64,000 nt of DNA. Source: Magnetococcales bacterium. GTDB lineage: Bacteria > Pseudomonadota > Magnetococcia > Magnetococcales > JADFWU01. The stretch spans positions 1-64,000 of the forward strand of contig JADFWU010000008.1 in NCBI GenBank assembly GCA_015234045.1. Direction: 5' to 3'. The notes under the pieces are model-generated. The model was given only the letters and a program-made list of their open reading frames with translations. It had not been told where the DNA came from and searched no databases. This document shows, one piece after another, positions 34,189 to 44,047 of this stretch. Both the position numbers and the translations under genes were made by a program. Each line of letters begins with the position of its first letter. Position 1 is the first letter of the stretch.

Positions 34189-35193
34189 ATGAAAAAATTT
34201 GTGCATTATAGTGGAAAACCATCCATTGGGCATCCCTTTGAGACAAACTCTGTGCTGTCAAACACAATATTGAATCAAATTCTCTCGGATGAAACCCTTA
34301 AACCAGCGCTCACACAGTTTCCATTTCGCGTTTCACAGCATTTGGCTAACACGCTTGATTGGCACGACAAAACAGACCCATTGGTTCGTCAGTTTTTGCC
34401 AGACAATCAAGAGCTTGAAAATGTTCCAGGCTACGACACCGACCCGCTTGATGAGTCCTCATTTCAAGTCGCAGACAAATTGTTGCATAAATTCCATGGT
34501 CGGGCACTTCTTTTGGTTAACACAAATTGCCCTGTACACTGCCGATTCTGCTTTCGCCGTCATAATGCCAATTTACTATCAAAAGAAACCGGTTTGGAAA
34601 GATTTGATCACGCTTTTGACTATTTGCAAAAGCATACAGATATCCAAGAGCTTATCCTGTCTGGCGGTGATCCATTCATGCTACCTGAGACGACACTGAT
34701 TCGATTGATCGAAAAAACCGAACGCATTCAACATATCAAACGGATAAGAATACATTCCCGAGTGCCGATACTCGCACCAGAGTTGATCAGTGATTTACTA
34801 CTCAAACGACTTGCTCAATCAAGATTGAGTCCTTGGATCGTCCTGCATGTCAATCATGCCGATGAATTAACATCAACGGCAAGATTAACAATAAAACGAT
34901 TGATTTTAAATGGAATACCACTACTAAGCCAATCGGTCTTATTAAATAAAATCAATGATTCGTTATCCGCATTACTCGAACTGTTCAACACCTTGATAGA
35001 CCTTGGCATCAAACCGTACTATCTTCATCTACTGGACCCGGTACACGGTTCAGCACATTTTCACGTAGACAAACAAAAAGGGCAGCAATTGATAGGTCAA
35101 TTAGCCAAACAACTGCCCGGTTATGCGGTTCCGCTACTTGCTCAGGACATCCCCGGCAAGCAGAGCAAAACTGTTTACTGTGCAATAGAATAG
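34189..35193 (+). CDS. epmB: EF-P beta-lysylation protein EpmB (lysine 2,3-aminomutase-like)
   Basis: This 334-residue radical SAM enzyme has the 4Fe-4S motif CPVHCRFCFRR and the family strings SGGDPFMLPE, IRIHSRVPI and HVNHADEL, and ends near HVDKQKGQQLIGQL. It converts (S)-alpha-lysine to (R)-beta-lysine for EF-P modification. The ATG at 34189 fits the family length better than an upstream in-frame ATG at 34090. No strong ribosome binding site is seen. Confidence 0.93.
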   Translation: MKKFVHYSGKPSIGHPFETNSVLSNTILNQILSDETLKPALTQFPFRVSQHLANTLDWHDKTDPLVRQFLPDNQELENVPGYDTDPLDESSFQVADKLLHKFHGRALLLVNTNCPVHCRFCFRRHNANLLSKETGLERFDHAFDYLQKHTDIQELILSGGDPFMLPETTLIRLIEKTERIQHIKRIRIHSRVPILAPELISDLLLKRLAQSRLSPWIVLHVNHADELTSTARLTIKRLILNGIPLLSQSVLLNKINDSLSALLELFNTLIDLGIKPYYLHLLDPVHGSAHFHVDKQKGQQLIGQLAKQLPGYAVPLLAQDIPGKQSKTVYCAIE

Positions 35194-35196
35194 GCT

Positions 35197-36540
35197 ATGA
35201 CAAATACCTCTGCTTGGCAAAAAGCCCTTACGGTTTCCGACCTGACACTTCAGATCAGTGATCTGTTGGAGAATCGTTACGCCTACATTCAAGTGCAAGG
35301 CGAAATCTCTTCTCTGCGTATTCCGCCTTCCGGGCATGCCTATTTTTCATTGATCGACCGCAACGCACAAATCCGGGCGGTAATCTGGAAAACCGCACGC
35401 CGAAGAATGGCGACTCCGCCTCGCGAAGGTGATGCTGTCCTGGTCACTGGACGCATCACCGTTTATCAACCGCGTGGTGAGTATCAACTGATAGTCGAAG
35501 GGCTGGAAACCGCTGGACAAGGCACTGAAAAAGAGCTGCTTCTGAAACTTCATGCCAAACTGGAAAAAGAGGGCCTGTTCGATCAAGAACGCAAGCGTCC
35601 ATTGCCCTATCTGCCGGAAACCATCGGTGTTGTCACCTCCTCATCCGGTGCGGCTATTCATGATATTTTACATGTATTGGATAAACGGTTTGCCAAATAT
35701 CATCTGATCCTGGCGCACGCCATCGTACAAGGGTCACACGCACCCGAACAGATTGCACAGGCCATTGAAGATCTGAATGTGCATGGTCAAGCACAGGTTA
35801 TTATCTGCGGTCGTGGTGGCGGTTCTGCGGATGATTTGGCGGCGTTCAATTCTGAAATTGTCGTGCGTGCCATTGCTCAATCCGAAATACCGATCATCAG
35901 TGCCGTTGGTCATGAAGTGGATATCACACTGGCTGATCTGGCAGCCGATTACCGTGCGCCCACGCCCTCAGCGGCGGCTGAGACCGTTCTGCCAGAGCTG
36001 GATGCCGTTCAACACCATATTGATGCCTTAACACAACGCCTGCACCGTGCGTTGGATAACAGACTCGCCCACTTTCGATCTCGTATTGAGCAACTATCCG
36101 CACGGCTGCGCCATCCAAGAAACCGTCTTGATCAAGCCCGTCTACGCTGTGATGAACTATCCGACCGACTGCAACGCACACAAATTCAACACCATCTTCA
36201 TGCCCAACAACGCCTTGATCAACTAACACAGCGTCTATTACTCTTTTCACACAGCAACACTTTTTCAGTCCGTCAAAACCGCATCCAGCTGGCCAATCAA
36301 CAACTGCTCGCTACGATGCACAATCTGGTTCTGAACAACGCTAAAAAACATCAACAACTCACCGGACGATTGAATGATCTGTCACCTCAGGCAGTCCTTG
36401 ATCGTGGCTATGCCATCGTCAGAGACAGTGATCACCATATTGTCCGAAATACCAGCCAATTAAACACAGAAGATGGCTTGGATATCACCTTTTCACAGGG
36501 CCGCATTCGCGCCCGTGTAGAGAAAATTGAGGAAGAATGA
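35197..36540 (+). CDS. xseA: Exodeoxyribonuclease VII large subunit
   Basis: This 447-residue protein has an N-terminal OB-fold (YIQVQGEISSLRIPPSGHAYF), a catalytic core with GVVTSSSGAAIHDI, GRGGGSADDL and AVGHEVDITLADLAAD, and a long C-terminal coiled coil. With XseB it forms exonuclease VII, which degrades single-stranded DNA. It starts 3 bp after epmB and overlaps the next gene by ATGA. Confidence 0.96.
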   Translation: MTNTSAWQKALTVSDLTLQISDLLENRYAYIQVQGEISSLRIPPSGHAYFSLIDRNAQIRAVIWKTARRRMATPPREGDAVLVTGRITVYQPRGEYQLIVEGLETAGQGTEKELLLKLHAKLEKEGLFDQERKRPLPYLPETIGVVTSSSGAAIHDILHVLDKRFAKYHLILAHAIVQGSHAPEQIAQAIEDLNVHGQAQVIICGRGGGSADDLAAFNSEIVVRAIAQSEIPIISAVGHEVDITLADLAADYRAPTPSAAAETVLPELDAVQHHIDALTQRLHRALDNRLAHFRSRIEQLSARLRHPRNRLDQARLRCDELSDRLQRTQIQHHLHAQQRLDQLTQRLLLFSHSNTFSVRQNRIQLANQQLLATMHNLVLNNAKKHQQLTGRLNDLSPQAVLDRGYAIVRDSDHHIVRNTSQLNTEDGLDITFSQGRIRARVEKIEEE

Positions 36541-37400
36541 CAATGCGCCCTCTTACGCTTCTACTTACACTTGTGGCCACCCTCTTTGGACTAACAGCCA
36601 CAGCCTCGGCTGCTCAGATGACGATTTACCCGCCGTTAGCACAAGGAGCCGCCTCGTTATTGACCATTTCAGAGGCTCCGGCAGGGTCTCGCTTTACCGG
36701 TGCTGTCAATGGTGTTCCCTTTCCCATTTCAGCGTCAGGGCACGGCCTTATTGCTCTGGATATGTCGGCAAAACCCGGCACACGAACCGTCAAGGTGACC
36801 ATTACCGCACCCAATCATCAAAAAGAAGTGCTGAAAAAAGGATTTCGCATCAAAGCGCGTGACTATAACGTTGAACGCATTGATGGGTTACCCAAGAAAA
36901 AAGTGGATCTTGATAATAAAGACCTCACCCGCGCTGGTGGCGAATCAAAAAAAATCAAAGCCACTTACAAACGCCGAACGGAAACAGCCTTCTTTTCCAA
37001 TGGATTTCGCATGCCTGCCACGGGTCGATTCTCCGGCGTATTTGGCAGCCGACGCATTCTCAATGGCAAATCTCGAAGACCACACAATGGCGTTGATATC
37101 GCCGCTCCCACCGGGACACCGATTACAGCCATCGCACCGGGTATTGTCGCTCTAGTCGGTGACGATTATTTCTTTACCGGTAATACCGTGGTGCTGGACC
37201 ATGGACATGGTGCTGTGTCACTCTATGCCCATATGGATGAAATCTTTGTTAAAGAAGGTGAAATCTTACGCCCAGACACCATAATTGGTAAAATCGGCAT
37301 GACCGGACGCGTCACCGGACCCCATCTTCATATGGGCGTTCTTGTCCGTGGCGCACGGGTTGATCCAATGAAACTGCCTGGAATCTACCAAAAACAGTAA
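36537..37400 (+). CDS. M23-family (LytM) peptidase, periplasmic
   Basis: This 287-residue protein has a Sec signal peptide (cleavage likely after TASA), a beta-rich N-terminal region, and a C-terminal M23 domain. The zinc ligands are in RPHNGVDIAAP and GPHLHMG, with HGHGAVSLYAHM between them, so the enzyme should be active. Such enzymes cut peptidoglycan cross-links. The gene start overlaps the xseA stop, and xseB follows, so it shares their operon. Confidence 0.92.
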   Translation: MTMRPLTLLLTLVATLFGLTATASAAQMTIYPPLAQGAASLLTISEAPAGSRFTGAVNGVPFPISASGHGLIALDMSAKPGTRTVKVTITAPNHQKEVLKKGFRIKARDYNVERIDGLPKKKVDLDNKDLTRAGGESKKIKATYKRRTETAFFSNGFRMPATGRFSGVFGSRRILNGKSRRPHNGVDIAAPTGTPITAIAPGIVALVGDDYFFTGNTVVLDHGHGAVSLYAHMDEIFVKEGEILRPDTIIGKIGMTGRVTGPHLHMGVLVRGARVDPMKLPGIYQKQ

Positions 37401-37483
37401 AAAAACACGGGGTAAACATTGAATCTGGTTACGCCGTTTGTTATGGTTTTTCTTTCGAAAAACAGCCATTTTCCAGGGGCATC

Positions 37484-37693
37484 ATGAAAACGCTTCCTTT
37501 TGAAGAATCCTTGAATCGGCTAGAGTCTGTCGTCCAACGTCTTGAGCAGAGCGATTTACCCCTCGAAGAAGGGCTGGCTGCTTTCGAAGAAGGTATCCAA
37601 CTCTCCCAACAGTGCCAGAAGCGACTTGATGCCGCAGAAAAACGCATCGAAGAACTGGTTGCCACTGCAAAGCCGGAGCCGCAAACCGAATGA
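37484..37693 (+). CDS. xseB: Exodeoxyribonuclease VII small subunit
   Basis: This 69-residue protein has the typical XseB helical hairpin: FEESLNRLESVVQRLEQSDL and LEEGLAAFEEGIQLSQQCQK. It is the structural partner of XseA. It overlaps ispA by ATGA, the classic xseB-ispA-dxs order. Confidence 0.96.
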   Translation: MKTLPFEESLNRLESVVQRLEQSDLPLEEGLAAFEEGIQLSQQCQKRLDAAEKRIEELVATAKPEPQTE

Positions 37694-38592
37694 GTTCTGA
37701 AGCAGATCAGGTGTTGAAGAGATTCCTAGCCGAACAAAAAGAGCGTGTTGAACACGCCCTTCAACAATACGTGCCCTCTGCTGATCAACAACCTCACCGT
37801 CTACATGAGGCGATTCACTATAGCCTCATGGCTGGCGGTAAACGCCTGCGCCCTATTTTGATCATTGCCGCAGCCCAAAGCGTGGGCGGTAATAGCGAAA
37901 AAGCACTGCCCATGGCCTGCGCCATGGAGTGTATTCATACGTACTCTTTAATCCATGATGATCTGCCCGCCATGGATGATGATGATTTGCGTCGTGGACA
38001 GCCAACCTGTCATCGAAAATTTGATGAATCCACCGCTATTCTGGCTGGTGATGCGCTGCTCACTTACGCCTTTGATCTTGCCGCACGTCCCATTAGGAAT
38101 GTATCACCAGAGAATCAACTACTTATGATTCGAAGTCTTGCCCAATATGCAGGCCTGGGCGGTATGGTGAGCGGACAGGTTCTTGATCTTGAGGCAGAAG
38201 GTAAACAGGTTGACCTGGACACACTAAAAAATATTCATGCCCATAAAACCGGTGCATTGATCCGTACCTCGTGTATCTTAGGTGCCATAATCGGTGGTGG
38301 AAGCAATTCGGAAGTCGTCTCGCTAGGCCGTTACGGTCATGCAATTGGCCTGGCCTTTCAGATCGCAGACGATATCCTGGATGTGGTCGGTGATACTGCA
38401 ACACTCGGCAAACCGGTTGGAAGCGACGAAAAACAAAAAAAATCCACATATCCTCAGCTTATGGGACTTGAAGAAGCCCAAAAACAAGCTGATCAACTTG
38501 TGGATGAAGCGGTTGAGGTATTGGCGTCCTTTGGATCAGAAGCTGATCCGTTGCGCCAATTGGCCCGATATATTGTCACCCGAACCCATTAA
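37690..38592 (+). CDS. ispA: Polyprenyl (farnesyl/geranylgeranyl) diphosphate synthase
   Basis: This 300-residue protein has the first Asp-rich motif DDLPAMDDDDLRRG and the second DDILDVVGD, plus GGKRLRP at the substrate end. It condenses isopentenyl diphosphate with allylic diphosphates to make C15 or C20 products. It lies between xseB and dxs and is translationally coupled to xseB. Confidence 0.95.
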   Translation: MSSEADQVLKRFLAEQKERVEHALQQYVPSADQQPHRLHEAIHYSLMAGGKRLRPILIIAAAQSVGGNSEKALPMACAMECIHTYSLIHDDLPAMDDDDLRRGQPTCHRKFDESTAILAGDALLTYAFDLAARPIRNVSPENQLLMIRSLAQYAGLGGMVSGQVLDLEAEGKQVDLDTLKNIHAHKTGALIRTSCILGAIIGGGSNSEVVSLGRYGHAIGLAFQIADDILDVVGDTATLGKPVGSDEKQKKSTYPQLMGLEEAQKQADQLVDEAVEVLASFGSEADPLRQLARYIVTRTH

Positions 38593-38600
38593 TTGATGTT

Positions 38601-40469
38601 ATGAGTGCAATTCTTTCGACTATCAATGATCCACTTGATCTCAGAGCGCTACCAGAATCAGCTTTGCCTGGACTGGCTGAGGAGATCCGTGACTATACCA
38701 TTGATGTCGTTTCAAAAACGGGTGGTCATTTAGGCGCTGGTTTAGGTGTGATCGAGTTGACGATTGCACTGCACTATGTGTTCAATACCCCGGAAGATCG
38801 TCTGATCTGGGATGTGGGACATCAAACCTATCCTCATAAAATCCTGACTGGTCGCCGTGATCAAATGCCGACCTTGCGTCAGTATGGTGGACTTTCCGGT
38901 TTTACCAAACGGGATGAAAGTCCCTATGATCCGTTTGGCACTGGACACTCTTCCACCTCCATCTCCGCCGCGTTGGGTATGGCTGTTGCTGCATCGCACT
39001 TTAATAAAAAATGCAAAGCCATCGCGGTCATTGGTGATGGTGCCATGTCTGCGGGTATGGCATTTGAAGCACTGAATAACGCCGGGCAGATGGATGATGA
39101 TCTGGTTGTGGTGCTCAATGATAACGAGATGTCCATCTCGCCTAACGTGGGCGCACTGTCTGCCTATTTAAGCCGTATTCTCAGCGGACGCTTCTACACG
39201 CGCTTGCGTGATGGTACAGGCAAGGTTCTGGGTAAAATCTCAGAACCACTACGCACCGCCGCAATGAAAGCCGAAGAGCATATGAAGGGAATGATTACCC
39301 CTGGCACGCTCTTTGAAGAGTTGGGCTTTAACTATCTTGGCCCCATTGATGGCCATGACTTCGGTCAATTATTGCCAACCTTACGCAATATCAAAAAGCT
39401 ATCCGGCCCGGTGATGCTGCATGTTGTCACCAAAAAAGGCCGTGGATTTGAACCTGCCGAGATCAATCCCTGCACCTATCACGGTGTACCGCCTTTTGAT
39501 CGTAAAACCGGCACGATTCCTTCCAATGGATCAACACCGTCCTACACCAAAATCTTTTCAGAAACATTGATAGATCTCGCGGTTAATAATCCGCGCATCG
39601 TGGCTATTACTGCCGCCATGCCAGAAGGCACTGGACTGAGCAATTTTCAGGAGCGCTTTCCCACCCGCTTCTTTGATGTCGGCATCGCTGAACAGCACGC
39701 GGTTACTTTTGCAGCGGGATTAGCTTGTGAAGGATTAACGCCCGTTGTCGCTATCTACAGCACATTCATGCAACGCGGTTTTGACCAACTGGTACATGAT
39801 GTTGTTCTACAGCAACTCCCAGTGATTTTTGCTCTGGATCGTGCTGGTCTCGTTGGTGCTGATGGTGCAACACATGCCGGTGTGTTTGATCTTTCATTTT
39901 TACGCTGCATTCCGGGCCTGACCATCATGGCACCGTCAGATGAAAATGAACTGCGTAGGATGCTGGCAACTGCCGTAGAAATGAATAAACCCTGCGTGAT
40001 TCGTTTTCCGCGCGGCTGTGGCATGAACCTGAAACCTGAACCTGCTCTGCCAATTCCTATTGCCAGTAGCCGTTTATTAAAAGAGGGTACAGATGCGGTT
40101 ATCGTAGCGGCAGGATCACCTGTCCACTCCGCTGTAGAAGCTGCAAACAGGCTGGAAAAACAAGGCCTTTCTGTTGCGGTCTACGATGCTCGTTTCGTTA
40201 AACCCCTTGGCCGATTCCTGAGAAAAGCCGCAGAGTTCCCGATTCTGGTCACCTTGGAAGAGAATGCCATTCAAGGTGGTTTTGGTTCGGCTGTATTGGA
40301 GTACCTATCCCGTGAGGGCCTGCTTGATAGCGGCTTGACCATTCGAAACTGGGGCATTCCTGACCGGTTCATCACCCATGGTTCACAAAGTGAATTGCGT
40401 GCAGAGTTGGAAATTGATGTTGATGGGTTGGTTAAGAACTTAGATGAACTGATCCGTAGCAAGACTTGA
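38601..40469 (+). CDS. dxs: 1-deoxy-D-xylulose-5-phosphate synthase
   Basis: This 622-residue thiamine-diphosphate enzyme has GDGAMSAGMAFEALNNAG for cofactor binding, GHQTYPHKILTGR at the N-terminus, and DRAGLVGADGATHAG in the second domain. It catalyses the first step of the non-mevalonate isoprenoid pathway from pyruvate and glyceraldehyde 3-phosphate. It follows ispA by 8 bp, giving one isoprenoid operon. Confidence 0.97.
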   Translation: MSAILSTINDPLDLRALPESALPGLAEEIRDYTIDVVSKTGGHLGAGLGVIELTIALHYVFNTPEDRLIWDVGHQTYPHKILTGRRDQMPTLRQYGGLSGFTKRDESPYDPFGTGHSSTSISAALGMAVAASHFNKKCKAIAVIGDGAMSAGMAFEALNNAGQMDDDLVVVLNDNEMSISPNVGALSAYLSRILSGRFYTRLRDGTGKVLGKISEPLRTAAMKAEEHMKGMITPGTLFEELGFNYLGPIDGHDFGQLLPTLRNIKKLSGPVMLHVVTKKGRGFEPAEINPCTYHGVPPFDRKTGTIPSNGSTPSYTKIFSETLIDLAVNNPRIVAITAAMPEGTGLSNFQERFPTRFFDVGIAEQHAVTFAAGLACEGLTPVVAIYSTFMQRGFDQLVHDVVLQQLPVIFALDRAGLVGADGATHAGVFDLSFLRCIPGLTIMAPSDENELRRMLATAVEMNKPCVIRFPRGCGMNLKPEPALPIPIASSRLLKEGTDAVIVAAGSPVHSAVEAANRLEKQGLSVAVYDARFVKPLGRFLRKAAEFPILVTLEENAIQGGFGSAVLEYLSREGLLDSGLTIRNWGIPDRFITHGSQSELRAELEIDVDGLVKNLDELIRSKT

Positions 40470-40485
40470 ATTTATAAACTATTTT

Positions 40486-41238
40486 ATGTCCAAACCTCGG
40501 ACACCACGCCAACGACTGGACCAACTTCTCACACACCGTGGTCTGGCGGAATCCATAGACAAAGCCCGCCGCATCATCATGACCGGTAAGGTATTGGTCA
40601 ATGATACCCCTGTTGACAAACCCGGCACCCAAGTCGCTCAATCCTCAGCACTACGCATCAAAGGGAAACAACATCGCTGGGTTTCACGTGGTGGGCTCAA
40701 GCTGGTTCATGCCCTGAACCATTGGCAGATCAATCCCACAGGTCAAAACTGCCTGGATATCGGTGCATCCACCGGCGGGTTTACTGATGTATTGCTTCAA
40801 CATGGTGCAGATCGTGTATTTGCCGTTGATGTCGGCTACGGTATTCTGGATTGGAGACTCCAACAAGATCCACGTGTTGTAAACCTTGAACGCACCAATG
40901 TACGCAACCTCACCAAGGATCAACTGGATCACACACCAATTCAATTCTTTACCATTGATGTCAGTTTTATTGGCCTGTCCCGCGTTTTACCGTTCACCCT
41001 GCCTTTGATAGAGCCTGGCGGCACCGGTATTGTTCTATTGAAACCTCAATTTGAACTACCAAAAAAATTGATTCCTGAGGGCGGGATTGTACGTGACCCT
41101 TCTCACCATGAATTGGCTTTTGAAAAAATTCAGCAACTGGAAAAAGAGAGTACCTTCACTATTATTGACCGTGTAAAATCTTCCATTACTGGTACTCAAG
41201 GCAATATTGAAGAACTCTTACATATTAGAGTTGATTAA
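40486..41238 (+). CDS. tlyA: TlyA-family rRNA methyltransferase
   Basis: This 250-residue protein has an N-terminal S4 RNA-binding domain (RLDQLLTHRGLAESIDKARR) and an FtsJ-like methyltransferase domain with CLDIGASTGGFTDVLLQHG. TlyA members 2'-O-methylate 16S and 23S rRNA; older annotations call them haemolysins. It is the last gene of the xseA-dxs operon. A structured repeat and a terminator follow. Confidence 0.93.
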   Translation: MSKPRTPRQRLDQLLTHRGLAESIDKARRIIMTGKVLVNDTPVDKPGTQVAQSSALRIKGKQHRWVSRGGLKLVHALNHWQINPTGQNCLDIGASTGGFTDVLLQHGADRVFAVDVGYGILDWRLQQDPRVVNLERTNVRNLTKDQLDHTPIQFFTIDVSFIGLSRVLPFTLPLIEPGGTGIVLLKPQFELPKKLIPEGGIVRDPSHHELAFEKIQQLEKESTFTIIDRVKSSITGTQGNIEELLHIRVD

Positions 41239-41261
41239 TATAATGATTTTTATCCGAAACC

Positions 41262-41391
41262 AGACAATGAATCACAACTTGAGTGGAAGCCCTGGTGATG
41301 TTTTTGCGCCGCTTTTAATATGCGAAGCAGATCATCAGAGCAAAAATATCACCAGGGATGGAACGGTTGACTGTTCAAATTTTAGACGAAA
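41262..41391 (+). repeat. Structured repeat, copy 2 (candidate small RNA)
   Basis: This is the better-paired copy of the element at 289-416. CCCTGGTGATGTTTTTGC pairs over 18 positions with GCAAAAATATCACCAGGG, with one G-U pair. The loop holds GCGAAGCAGATCATCAGAG and the 3' side TTCAAATTTTAGACGAAA. An intrinsic terminator follows after about 20 nt. An ORF crosses it, but most differences between the copies change the amino acid, which argues against coding. Confidence 0.65.
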
Positions 41392-41405
41392 CTCTTATAC
41401 CATAT

Positions 41406-41442
41406 AAAAAAGGCGGCTGAACTATATCAACCGCCCTTTTTT
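41406..41442. terminator. Terminator after tlyA and repeat copy 2
   Basis: The stem GGCGGCTGA / TCAACCGCC has A-rich and T-rich flanks on both sides and so can act in both directions, also serving the convergent small gene at 41463. Confidence 0.8.
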
Positions 41443-41462
41443 AGAATAATATCCAGCCTTTG

Positions 41463-41675
41463 CTATGCTTCAGTCTCTGCCAATGCCGCAATCGCCTGCG
41501 CCCAACGCACATATTTCAGACTGGCTAAATCACCGATGGTTTTTACGTTGAATGCCGCTTGAAGTTTTTCAGCGTCCGCTTCACTGACACCTTGCAGCGC
41601 ACCAACTGGTGCATCCACCAGTTCCTTGAGCGATTTTCCTTCGTATGCTTTGTCCAATGCATTATTGATGTTCAT
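41463..41675 (-). CDS. Small helix-hairpin-helix-like protein, 70 residues
   Basis: This 70-residue acidic protein has the pattern LQGVSEADAEKLQAAFNVKT, typical of a helix-hairpin-helix or SAM-like fold, and ends YVRWAQAIAALAETEA. AAGGAG lies 9 nt before the ATG. I cannot assign a function. It follows the GGDEF-EAL gene on the same strand after a 33-bp gap and may be co-transcribed with it. Confidence 0.72.
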   Translation of the reverse strand: MNINNALDKAYEGKSLKELVDAPVGALQGVSEADAEKLQAAFNVKTIGDLASLKYVRWAQAIAALAETEA

Positions 41676-41708
41676 GATTAGAACTCCTTGGTTAATATGT
41701 TGATTTAT

Positions 41709-43856
41709 CTATGAAGATTTTATATTATCCAGATTCCAGTCGATGGCCTCACCCCACAGATAAAACTGTTCCACCGGTAATGGTCTGGAATACATATATC
41801 CTTGCAGTAAATTGCATTTATTCTCAGCCAAAAAAGCCATCTGCTCCTCTGTTTCCACACCTTCAGCAATCACACGCAGATTCAAACAGTGTCCCATGGC
41901 AATAATCGCTTCCACAATGGCTTTATCGCTCTTGTTTTCACCAAGATTGAAGACAAAACTACTGTCAATCTTAACCGCATTGACTGGAAAGCGTTGCAGA
42001 TAGCTCAATGAAGAGTAGCCTGTACCAAAATCATCCACATACAGATCCACGCCCAAACCACGAATACTATCCATGGTATCTATGACGGATTCCGTGCTAT
42101 CCAATAGCATGTTTTCGGTCAATTCCAAACCAAGATATGCGGGATTTAATCCTGTTTCTTTAAGTACATCTGCCACCAAACCTTTAAATCCTTTGAACTG
42201 ACGTGCTGAGACATTAACCGTAATTTTCAAAGGCGGAAGATTACTGTCATTAGCCCAAATGGCAGCCTGTTTACACGCTGTACGCAACACCCAAGCGCCA
42301 ATATCACGAATTAGGCCCGTCTCTTCAGTTATGGGAATAAATTTATCCGGTGAAATCATGCCCTGTTCGGGATGATCCCACCGCAACAGCGCTTCCGCAC
42401 CGATTACTTTACGGCGATGTGGATCGACAATAGGTTGATAGTAAAGCTCAAACTCTTCCCGTTCCACAGCGAGACGCAAATCACGAATAAGGTATGCCCG
42501 CTCCTGCATCTCCTCATTCATCTGAGGCGTAAAAAAGCGGAAGCCATTGCGACCCATGGCCTTGGCTTGATACATGGCAGTGTCCGCGTTTTTCAACAGA
42601 TGCTGTGCATCCTGCCCATCCTGTGGAAAAATGGCAATACCAATACTACAGGTAATAAACACCGACTCGCCATTAACCGTAAATGCCCGTGCAAGATTCG
42701 CCAGAATAATGCGTGACACCAACTCAACATAGCAGGTGTGTGTGATATCATATAAAATAATGGTGAATTCATCGCCGCCAGCACGTGCAACAGTGTCCGA
42801 TTCTCGCACAGCATGACTGAGCCTGTCAGCCGCTTCCAATAACAATATGTCACCCGCTTCATGGCCAAGCGTATCATTGATCTCTTTAAAATTATCCAGA
42901 TCAATAACCAACAGCACGACCTCTTCCTTAGTCCGTGCTGCCATGGCAATACCCTGGCTCAGACGATCAAGAAAAAGCGCACGGTTTGGCAAACCTGTCA
43001 GCGCGTCCATCTCTGCTTGCTGTTTGAGCTGTTTTTCCAACCGTCTCTGCTCGGTCAGATCACGAATAATAGCCGTGAACAGATTCTCATGAATCAAAGG
43101 TTCCTTATTGACCGTCACCATCAATGGTACGGTTGTACCATCTTTACATCGCCCTTCCACCTCAATCAAAACACCCAATTGACCATTGAGATTGTTGCGT
43201 AATATCTTCTGAATTGACTCCGCAGAGGTGTGATCATACGGTGGTGGAAAAAGAATGCGAACGTTTTGATTAAGTACTTCTGCCGAGGTATAGCTGAAAA
43301 TCCGCTCAGCAGCTGTGTTAAAACTCTCAATATGGCCCTGTTCATCAACGGTGATAATACCATCAACGGTATTTTCCAATAGCGCATGCCGGCGGGCCTG
43401 ACTGTCAGTCAGATCTTTGTGATAGTTGTCCAGAAGGGCTTTATGAGTGGCGTGATAACGCAGACGGGCAATGACTTCAAGCTCATCAGGTAATTTGATA
43501 AGATAGTCGTTGGCCCCTTCAGCAAACAAACGTGCTTTAATCTTCGGACGTTCATCTACCGATAGAATAATAATCGGCACCATGCGAGTCTCAGGACGAC
43601 CGCGAAAACGGCGCAGCAACGTTAAACCATCCATCTCCGCCATAATCAAATCAAGCAGAATAACAGAGGGTTCAACCCGTTTACACACTTCCAACGCTTC
43701 AGAGGGATTGGAACAGAAATGCAACTCAAGATCCGGTGCGCGTCGAATCAATCGGCGCAACATGACCTCAATAACCGGCTGGTCATCGATCAGAAGAATG
43801 CGGATCACATCCCCTTCACGAATCAGACTTCCATGTAATTCGGAATCCCGGACCAT
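41709..43856 (-). CDS. REC-PAS-GGDEF-EAL c-di-GMP turnover protein
   Basis: This 715-residue protein has a receiver with phospho-acceptor Asp69 (VILLDLIMAEMDG), a PAS domain with PAC segment (about 155-275), a GGDEF domain with an intact GGDEF at 360-364, and an EAL domain with E488-A489-L490 and later DDFGTGYSSLSYL. Both enzymatic signatures look complete, so it could make or break c-di-GMP. Net activity cannot be told from sequence. The sensor kinase partner is not adjacent. Confidence 0.94.
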   Translation of the reverse strand: MVRDSELHGSLIREGDVIRILLIDDQPVIEVMLRRLIRRAPDLELHFCSNPSEALEVCKRVEPSVILLDLIMAEMDGLTLLRRFRGRPETRMVPIIILSVDERPKIKARLFAEGANDYLIKLPDELEVIARLRYHATHKALLDNYHKDLTDSQARRHALLENTVDGIITVDEQGHIESFNTAAERIFSYTSAEVLNQNVRILFPPPYDHTSAESIQKILRNNLNGQLGVLIEVEGRCKDGTTVPLMVTVNKEPLIHENLFTAIIRDLTEQRRLEKQLKQQAEMDALTGLPNRALFLDRLSQGIAMAARTKEEVVLLVIDLDNFKEINDTLGHEAGDILLLEAADRLSHAVRESDTVARAGGDEFTIILYDITHTCYVELVSRIILANLARAFTVNGESVFITCSIGIAIFPQDGQDAQHLLKNADTAMYQAKAMGRNGFRFFTPQMNEEMQERAYLIRDLRLAVEREEFELYYQPIVDPHRRKVIGAEALLRWDHPEQGMISPDKFIPITEETGLIRDIGAWVLRTACKQAAIWANDSNLPPLKITVNVSARQFKGFKGLVADVLKETGLNPAYLGLELTENMLLDSTESVIDTMDSIRGLGVDLYVDDFGTGYSSLSYLQRFPVNAVKIDSSFVFNLGENKSDKAIVEAIIAMGHCLNLRVIAEGVETEEQMAFLAENKCNLLQGYMYSRPLPVEQFYLWGEAIDWNLDNIKSS

Positions 43857-44047
43857 TAGGCTTAAACCTTTTATATTTCAAAGAGTAGTTCTGGATTATT
43901 GGATGCTTGAGTTTATTCACTTCCTATTGATGAAATAGACTTACACCATTCTTAAAAGCAAACTACACAGCACTATTTGGACAAATACTAACAGAGAATG
44001 CAGCGCTCGACAATCATGCCTTTTTCGTTGTAATGGTTATGGATTAC

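Noticed and set aside
41207-41407. 66-codon ORF across repeat copy 2
   Set aside because: The other copy lacks a start, and differences between copies are mostly non-synonymous while the stem is kept.
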